Part shown: positions 58,087-64,000 of the stretch, piece by piece
How the letters are laid out: each line of letters starts with the position of its first letter
Position numbering within the stretch: position 1 is the first letter of the stretch
Assembly: GCA_002841695.1 (NCBI GenBank)
Contig: PHAN01000007.1
Coordinates: 1-64,000, forward strand
Direction of reading: 5' to 3'
DNA: 64,000 nucleotides
DNA from: Elusimicrobia bacterium HGW-Elusimicrobia-1
GTDB lineage: Bacteria; Elusimicrobiota; Endomicrobiia; PHAN01
Translations under genes and position numbers: made by a program
The notes under the pieces: generated by a model
Database searches by the model: none
What the model was told of the DNA's origin: nothing
Seen by the model: only the letters and a program-made list of their open reading frames with translations

Positions 58087-61000
58087 ATTTTGCGACCGCA
58101 ATTATATTTTTAATTACCTCTGCCCCCATTATTTTGCACGCCGACGACTGGTGGCACAATAAATTCCGCGCCGAGCAACTGGGAGGACTGGGCACCGGGG
58201 ATTCATTTACCGTAGCCGGCGGCGGATTGTTGTCCGCTTCGCGCTCCGCATTATCGTTTACGGCACAGCAGAACGGAACAATCGTCGCCGTATTTTTCGG
58301 GTTCGTGACGGACAACGTATTGGCTACATGGCAGGTCGGATTATCGTCGGATAACGCGGGTGTCCCCTATGACGCTCTGGCCAGAACGCAGATAGACATG
58401 GCCAAGGCCGCGACCGTCCGCTGGTCGGGCAGGGTGGCGTTGCCCTCGGCTTTTCCCGTTCAGCAGAATGAAAAATATTACATAGATGTTCTGGCCACCG
58501 TCACGGGCGCCGACGGCGACAATAAAATTCTTGTGCTCGGCCCTCAAACCAATACGATACCAAAAGAAAACGCCGCCGACACGGGAGCCGGCGGATTGCA
58601 CAAAGCGTCGGCCGGCGCCTGGGAAGCCAGAACCGTTGAGCCAATATACGTGGCGGAATATGGTGACGGCTCTTATCAGGGCAACCCTTATTTAAGGCCG
58701 TCCGCTAAAGGGGCTGCCTTAAAATATACGGATGCCACTATGCCTTTTCCTTTAACCGAACTAAGAGGAACCAACGCGCTCGGCCAGATTTTCAGAATAA
58801 CCGGGGGCGACAAAGGTTTTGTAAAGATAAAAGCGTATGTTAAAAATCCGGGCGCCGGAACTCCCAACGGGCCGCTTATGGCCAGGATAACCAGGGTCTC
58901 CGGCGGCGCGGACGTGGCCGTGGTAGTGGATTCGTTTACATTTGTGGCCGCCGCCGCTTTGGCGAATGCGTGGACGGAAAAAGAGGTGGCCGCTCCGTTC
59001 GACACCAATGAAAAATTCCTGAACGCCTACGACTATCGCATAAAATTCTTTACTTCGGGCGTGGGGGCCGCTGACGCCAACTATTACCAGATAGCCGCGG
59101 CCGATACCAAAGACGCCGGCGCCGGCGACGAGTATAAGACGAACACGTGGGGCTCGGTTGACACTTATTACCAGACCTCGACCGACGGCGGCGCCACGTG
59201 GACGACTCCGTCCATTCACGGGGATATTTGCGGACTTCAATTTTATTATGACGACACCCCGCCGGTGGGTTTTGCGGTGTTGCAGCCGAATCCGGCTGAG
59301 ACGACTTGGCGTAAATCGCTTACGGCGATCAGCGGCACGGCCAACGACGGCAACAGAATGCACGGCGCCGAAGGCATCAAACTTTTTATAAAAGACGAGA
59401 CGCTGACGGCGGACGTCAAAAGATGGACTCCGGCGGGCAGTTGGACGTCATATTCCTCGGGCGATGAAAATATTCTGAGTAACTGGGTCTCTACCGGCGT
59501 GGCCGGTAACAATTGGCAATATCTGACGGTGGAAGCCCAAAATCCCGACGGCACAGGGCGTCTGAATATATGGCATAACAGAAAATATATCGTTTCGGTA
59601 ATAGCTATGGACTCGGCCAGAAATTACGCCGTGAGTCCTTCCACACGCACGTTTACCTTCTATTACGATAAGTACCAGACCGGCCCGCCGGAGAATCCCG
59701 ATTCGTACACAACCACTCCGCCCGGCGCTCTTGTCGCATCCCCTCCTTATCCTTACTATGGCGCAATATCGAATATAAGCGGCACGGCGGTAGATAACCC
59801 CAAAGGAACAGTGCAGTTTGTAAGGTGGATATTGTGGCGCGTCGGCGCGTCGGGAAATATCTGGTGGGACCCCGGCGCCGGATCGTGGAAGAACCCGCCC
59901 GCAGACCCTATGCCGACAGACCCCGCCAGTTGGTTCGGCGCTTCACGCACGGGGAAGGGCAGCGGAATTTATAATCTAAACGCGGACGTTGATTGGTATT
60001 CGGGCGATACGCCGCCGAAAGGTTCGATGATCGACGGCACTACTTATTATGTCGCGTCGCGCGCGGAAGACGCGGTTAAAAATGCGGCGGGAGTATGGGA
60101 TTCCAACCTGGAAATAAACTTATCGACCGTGGCGTTTCGCTGGGACTCGGCCACGCCCAGTTCGACTTTTACGTATCCTACCGACGGCGTTCCCGCGGCG
60201 CCCGGTATGATTTCCAAGGATCCGCCGCTGTTTACGGGTATTATGAGCGACACTCTTTCCGGAATAGACATTTACGACCCGCTTTACGGCGCCGCCGTGC
60301 AGGTGGCGATGCAGAAACTCGACACCGGCAAGTGGTTGCAGGGCAATACGCGCGACGACTTCGGCGCCGACAATATAACCTGGCGCGACGCCAGTGTTTA
60401 TACATCGAGTTGGTCGTGGCAGCCGCCGAGCGACCTTTTGACGGGAAAGTACCTTATTGTTTGCCGCGCCCGCGACAAAGCCAAGAACGAGCAGTCCGTA
60501 TTTAGCATTTGGGGGTCGTCTCAAACAATAGAGGTCGACGCTCAGACACCGTCATCGTATCTTACCAAGCCCTATGCCGACGGCACCGACGTTTTCTACG
60601 CCAATCTGGGCACCATTTCGGGCACGGCTTACGACAATAAGGCGACCGGGGCCAATAACAGGATAATTGTACAAATCAGAGATTTAACACGAGGCGCTAC
60701 TTACTGGTCGAGTTCTCTTTCCGGGTGGGTCGAGGGCTCTACCTGGTGCGTGGCCGCCGGATGGAGTCCGTGGTATCTTTCCGTGGGCGCCGCCAATTTC
60801 ACCGACGGAAATCTGTATCTGGTTAAATCCCGCGCCCGCGACGACGCTCTTAACGAGGAGGCGGTTCCCGCCGATCCGCCGCCCGGCGAATATAACGCCA
60901 GACGGTTTTACGTGGATAAATCCGTGCCGGTTTCAAGCGTGACAGTTCCTTCGCAGAACTCTTACCTGAATGTCGATAATCTCGGCAATATCGGAGGCAC

Positions 61001-64000
61001 GTCCATAGATTATCCGCCCATACCCGGCGGTTGGAGCGCTCCTGCGGCGCGCGGCGCCGGCATAGAAAATATAGAAGTGATGATCAGAAGATTCGATCCC
61101 ACGCCGGCGCGTTACTGGACAGGCACATCCTGGCAGGATGTGGAACCTTCCACTTGGTCGGTGGCTTCCAAATCCGGCAACGATACCGGCGGCTGGACAT
61201 TCAGCATCAATATGCCCCCGTCCGGCGATTTGGAAGACGGCGCCAGGTATGAAATATTTTCGCGGGCCGAGGATAACTCGAAAAACGTAAACAATGAAAC
61301 TCTTCCGGGCAGCCGCGAATTCAATAGCGGAATTTCCGGCGAATCGCTCGGAAGCGGCCGCGTATTTACGTTCGATATAACCCGCCCGCTTTCGAGGATA
61401 AACCTTCCGGGCGCCGCGCAAACAAGAATCAACGCCCTTGATATGATATCCGGCACGGCGCAGGATCCCGGATTTACCGGAAGTATCGGCGCTGTGGAAC
61501 TCAATATAGTAAATCTCGACGACGTTACGAACTGGAAATCATGGACCGGTTCGGCGTGGCAGTCGAATGCCAATCAGAATGAAAGAGACACGCATTGGGT
61601 TGCGGTGAATGCGTCGAACTGGGGCGGCAATTATTATTTATCGCCGAACGCCACTTTTTGGTCTGTGATCGTGCCGGAGGTTAATTGGGACGACGGCGTG
61701 CAGTACAGGATACGTTCGCGGGCAGTTGACCGCGCGGCAAACTACGACATAGTTTTATCGACCAGACAGTTCCGTTGGGATAAAACGCGTCCGACTTCGG
61801 CTATGAGCGCGCCCGCCCCCGGCGCATATATGAACTCTCTGTCTCTGGTAGAAGGCAATACTTCCGGCGACACGCAGTCGATGACTTATCAGTTGTATTA
61901 CTCCACGGCTTCCGGTGTATGGCGTTACTGGAGCGACGGCGGCGAGGACTGGGCTACCGTTTATAATATTAACGACATACCGTGGCAGAATGTGACGCAG
62001 TGTATCGCGCCGTCGTGGAACAAAGATGTATCGTTCATTCAGAGCAATAACAAATGGGCCAGCGATTATGTCTATACGTTCAAGACCAAGGCGCTTGATT
62101 TAGCCCAGAACTCCGAGGACCCTCCGGCGAGCTCCAACTTCTATTACGATACGACTAAGCCCACTACGACGATAACTATGCCTAATCAGTCGGTGCACAC
62201 CGGTCTGGCCACCATATCCGGCTATGCCGGCGACAGGACGTCCGGATTTACGGCGATAGACGCAGACCCGTCGGTTCAGGTAAGAGTAGCGTCGTCTCCG
62301 GCCACCGGCTACGACAGATATTACACCGGAGCCGGGTGGACTTCCGACCCCGACACTTGGCTCAACGCCGGCGCCTACACCCTTTCGCCCGACAATAAAA
62401 CGATACTGTGGGAAAAAGTAATAGCGGATATCTGGGCACGCGATGTCGACTATCGTATCAACGCCCGCGCAAAAGACGCATCCGCGCCGGGCAATAATTA
62501 CTCCTCCGTTTATTCCACAAGGACATTCAGAATAGACGATGTGGGTCCCGCGGCGGCCATAGTGCGTCCCGGCGCTAACGACCGTCTGCTTAATTTTGAC
62601 AAGAACGCCGCCGTGCCGGCTACGCTTGCGACTATATCGGGCACGGCGTCGGATACTTCCAGCAACGTAACTCAGATAGAGTTAACCATCCGCGACGTCA
62701 CTCGCGGCTCGACTTACTGGTCGCACGTCGCCGGCGACTGGGTGGTCGGTTTCACGTCGACGGTAATAAACATCGCCGCGCCCGCCAAGGATGTCGGTTG
62801 GAAATACGAACTCGACATAGACAAATTTATCAGCGGCAACAAATATGACTTTTCAGCCGTGGCTCTCGACGCGCCCGGCAACAGATCGTCGGCCAATACG
62901 AAGACGAACATACTCGTCGACTATACCAAGCCGCAGGCGGTGACAAACGATCCGTCCGAAAACCAGATATGCAAATCGGGATTTGCGACCATAACCGGCA
63001 CCGCCGCCGACCCCAACGATCCGTCGGGCAATAACAGCGGCGTGGTTTCGACATTCAAAATTCGCATCAGAGATATCACGGGAACTCCCCAGTATTGGTG
63101 GGATAGCGGAGGCGGTTTGGCGTGGCAGGCGGATCCGCCCGGCTCCGAGGATAGTTATCCGTCCGTAAGTTGGGCCGGCGATTATCTGTCCACGGTAACG
63201 TGGTCATACGCATTTAGCGGTTCGTGGGTCGATAACGGAAGGTATTCCGTCGAGGTTCTGGCCAAAGACAACACCCGCGACCCCACCGATGCCGCCGGAA
63301 CCGGCAATAAACAGTGGAGTTCATTGAGGACTTTTTATTACGACGCGTCGCCGCCGTCGTCGAAATTTACCACGTTTGCCGTCGACGAAGAGCATAAGGC
63401 ATCGCTTACTTCTATATCGGGAACCGCCGCCGAGCCGAATTGGGCGACCGATGCCGCGCGACGGATAGACAAGGTAAAAGTTCACATTTACGACACCACG
63501 AATGGTGGAGAGCAAACGTTCAACGGCGGGGCATCGTGGGTGGCGGGCGAGCAGCTCGGCGATAGTTATTGGAAAGACGCCGTTTTCGTCGGAGCGAGTT
63601 CCGGCGCGTGGACTTACGCCGCGCCGTCGTGGACGCACAATACCAGATACCGCGTCGTGGCCAAGGCGTTGGATAAGGCCGGAAACTACGAAGTGGCGGT
63701 AACTACCCGTTACTTTACTTACGATGAGTACAGGTCGGATCCCGAAGTTCCGAACTCTCTTATAATATTGATGTCGGACGACTCCCACTATAACTACAAG
63801 TTCCTGTCTTCATCCGGCACGGCCGAGGACAACACCCGCGGCATTCTTACCGCGGCCCAGTTGCGGATACGGCTTCTGCCGCCTTCTCCCTTGCACGCCA
63901 GCGTAACTTATTACTGGAACATAAACGATGTAAACTGGAACTCCGGCGACCCTGATGCGAGCATAAACTTCTGGCCGTCGGCCACGGCTTCGGGCGGCGT
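58026..64000 (+). CDS. Giant secreted Ig-repeat surface protein (3' end outside window)
   Basis: An uninterrupted frame of at least 1,991 residues runs off the window, so the total length is unknown. A signal peptide (THFATAIIFLITSAPIILHA) is followed by about 300 residues without repeats and then at least eleven repeats of 120-153 residues. Each has a FYYDxxxP-like start, an ISGTAxD motif (near 59331, 59778, 60618, 61449, 62637, 63417 and 63813) and a YW-x-G-x-x-W and RAxDxxxN element, resembling bacterial Ig-like or fibronectin-type units. An adhesin or surface-layer role is likely. The start is uncertain: ATGs at 57879, 58026 and 58080 are all in frame, and the last two lie in a repeat element. 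Confidence 0.8.
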   Translation, partial: MLSETKHLAFEILRLRLRMTHFATAIIFLITSAPIILHADDWWHNKFRAEQLGGLGTGDSFTVAGGGLLSASRSALSFTAQQNGTIVAVFFGFVTDNVLATWQVGLSSDNAGVPYDALARTQIDMAKAATVRWSGRVALPSAFPVQQNEKYYIDVLATVTGADGDNKILVLGPQTNTIPKENAADTGAGGLHKASAGAWEARTVEPIYVAEYGDGSYQGNPYLRPSAKGAALKYTDATMPFPLTELRGTNALGQIFRITGGDKGFVKIKAYVKNPGAGTPNGPLMARITRVSGGADVAVVVDSFTFVAAAALANAWTEKEVAAPFDTNEKFLNAYDYRIKFFTSGVGAADANYYQIAAADTKDAGAGDEYKTNTWGSVDTYYQTSTDGGATWTTPSIHGDICGLQFYYDDTPPVGFAVLQPNPAETTWRKSLTAISGTANDGNRMHGAEGIKLFIKDETLTADVKRWTPAGSWTSYSSGDENILSNWVSTGVAGNNWQYLTVEAQNPDGTGRLNIWHNRKYIVSVIAMDSARNYAVSPSTRTFTFYYDKYQTGPPENPDSYTTTPPGALVASPPYPYYGAISNISGTAVDNPKGTVQFVRWILWRVGASGNIWWDPGAGSWKNPPADPMPTDPASWFGASRTGKGSGIYNLNADVDWYSGDTPPKGSMIDGTTYYVASRAEDAVKNAAGVWDSNLEINLSTVAFRWDSATPSSTFTYPTDGVPAAPGMISKDPPLFTGIMSDTLSGIDIYDPLYGAAVQVAMQKLDTGKWLQGNTRDDFGADNITWRDASVYTSSWSWQPPSDLLTGKYLIVCRARDKAKNEQSVFSIWGSSQTIEVDAQTPSSYLTKPYADGTDVFYANLGTISGTAYDNKATGANNRIIVQIRDLTRGATYWSSSLSGWVEGSTWCVAAGWSPWYLSVGAANFTDGNLYLVKSRARDDALNEEAVPADPPPGEYNARRFYVDKSVPVSSVTVPSQNSYLNVDNLGNIGGTSIDYPPIPGGWSAPAARGAGIENIEVMIRRFDPTPARYWTGTSWQDVEPSTWSVASKSGNDTGGWTFSINMPPSGDLEDGARYEIFSRAEDNSKNVNNETLPGSREFNSGISGESLGSGRVFTFDITRPLSRINLPGAAQTRINALDMISGTAQDPGFTGSIGAVELNIVNLDDVTNWKSWTGSAWQSNANQNERDTHWVAVNASNWGGNYYLSPNATFWSVIVPEVNWDDGVQYRIRSRAVDRAANYDIVLSTRQFRWDKTRPTSAMSAPAPGAYMNSLSLVEGNTSGDTQSMTYQLYYSTASGVWRYWSDGGEDWATVYNINDIPWQNVTQCIAPSWNKDVSFIQSNNKWASDYVYTFKTKALDLAQNSEDPPASSNFYYDTTKPTTTITMPNQSVHTGLATISGYAGDRTSGFTAIDADPSVQVRVASSPATGYDRYYTGAGWTSDPDTWLNAGAYTLSPDNKTILWEKVIADIWARDVDYRINARAKDASAPGNNYSSVYSTRTFRIDDVGPAAAIVRPGANDRLLNFDKNAAVPATLATISGTASDTSSNVTQIELTIRDVTRGSTYWSHVAGDWVVGFTSTVINIAAPAKDVGWKYELDIDKFISGNKYDFSAVALDAPGNRSSANTKTNILVDYTKPQAVTNDPSENQICKSGFATITGTAADPNDPSGNNSGVVSTFKIRIRDITGTPQYWWDSGGGLAWQADPPGSEDSYPSVSWAGDYLSTVTWSYAFSGSWVDNGRYSVEVLAKDNTRDPTDAAGTGNKQWSSLRTFYYDASPPSSKFTTFAVDEEHKASLTSISGTAAEPNWATDAARRIDKVKVHIYDTTNGGEQTFNGGASWVAGEQLGDSYWKDAVFVGASSGAWTYAAPSWTHNTRYRVVAKALDKAGNYEVAVTTRYFTYDEYRSDPEVPNSLIILMSDDSHYNYKFLSSSGTAEDNTRGILTAAQLRIRLLPPSPLHASVTYYWNINDVNWNSGDPDASINFWPSATASGG

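Overview
The window is one continuous stretch of bacterial chromosome with moderate-to-high GC. It appears to come from an uncultured Gram-negative lineage. The suggestion of Elusimicrobiota or a neighbouring phylum is an inference from gene content: type IV prepilins with very large passenger regions, a giant Ig-repeat surface protein, the MreBCD/PBP2/RodA locus beside the ribosomal operons, and many palindromic intergenic repeats. No marker comparison could be run. I saw no rRNA, tRNA, CRISPR array, insertion sequence with a transposase, or replication origin.

Region 1 (1-15823, + strand) is the fused str/S10/spc/alpha ribosomal supercluster: the end of tuf, then rpsJ-rplC-rplD-rplW-rplB-rpsS-rplV-rpsC-rplP-rpmC-rpsQ-rplN-rplX-rpsN-rpsH-rplF-rplR-rpsE-rplO-rplE-secY-adk-map-infA-rpmJ-rpsM-rpsK-rpsD-rpoA-rplQ. 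Three things are unusual. The L5 gene has moved to between rplO and secY. No L30 gene is visible. IF1 carries an Ala/Pro-rich insertion of about 23 residues. Region 2 (15830-21464) follows after 6 nt with the cell-elongation genes mreB-mreC-mreD-mrdA-rodA. Region 3 (21466-28216) holds a fused radical-SAM/DUF2344 gene, RNase G, TatD with its linked radical SAM protein, a 3D-domain cell-wall protein, and two very small membrane-protein genes behind a clear promoter.

Region 4 (28278-33035, - strand) is a six-gene operon (MOSC, Mog/MoaB, MoaA, MoaC, RibF, GT4 glycosyltransferase) for molybdopterin and flavin cofactors. It is divergent from a DegP-type protease (33221-34744), and the two promoters physically overlap. 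Two response regulators follow, one with a GGDEF-like domain. Region 5 (36227-45706, - strand) is an envelope cluster: a giant prepilin with an adhesin-like passenger, a PilW/GspJ-like prepilin, a PilX-like protein, an M23 endopeptidase, a sensor histidine kinase, and a LysM/FecR-like protein. Region 6 (45852-51824, - strand) is the rimP-nusA-infB-rbfA-nrnA operon. A strong intrinsic terminator lies in its leader, so feedback attenuation by NusA is plausible.

Region 7 (52069-64000, + strand) starts with a probably leaderless Nudix gene. Next come a strong promoter and a c-di-GMP-I (GEMM-I) riboswitch carrying a 65-nt two-hairpin insertion, placed directly before a small secreted protein of unknown family. 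After that are a HicB-like small protein, a HEAT-repeat protein, a membrane protein with spermidine-synthase-like and TPR domains, and a secreted Ig-repeat giant of at least 1,991 residues that runs off the window. A GGDEF regulator, the pGpG-degrading family enzyme NrnA and the riboswitch all occur within about 20 kb, so c-di-GMP control of the cell surface is the most likely regulatory theme.

At least six families of palindromic intergenic elements are scattered through the window. Several run into genes and encode protein ends: the tails of the histidine kinase and Nudix proteins, and the leader of the giant surface protein. Four promoters share a T-tract ending in G directly against a TAnnAT -10 box.
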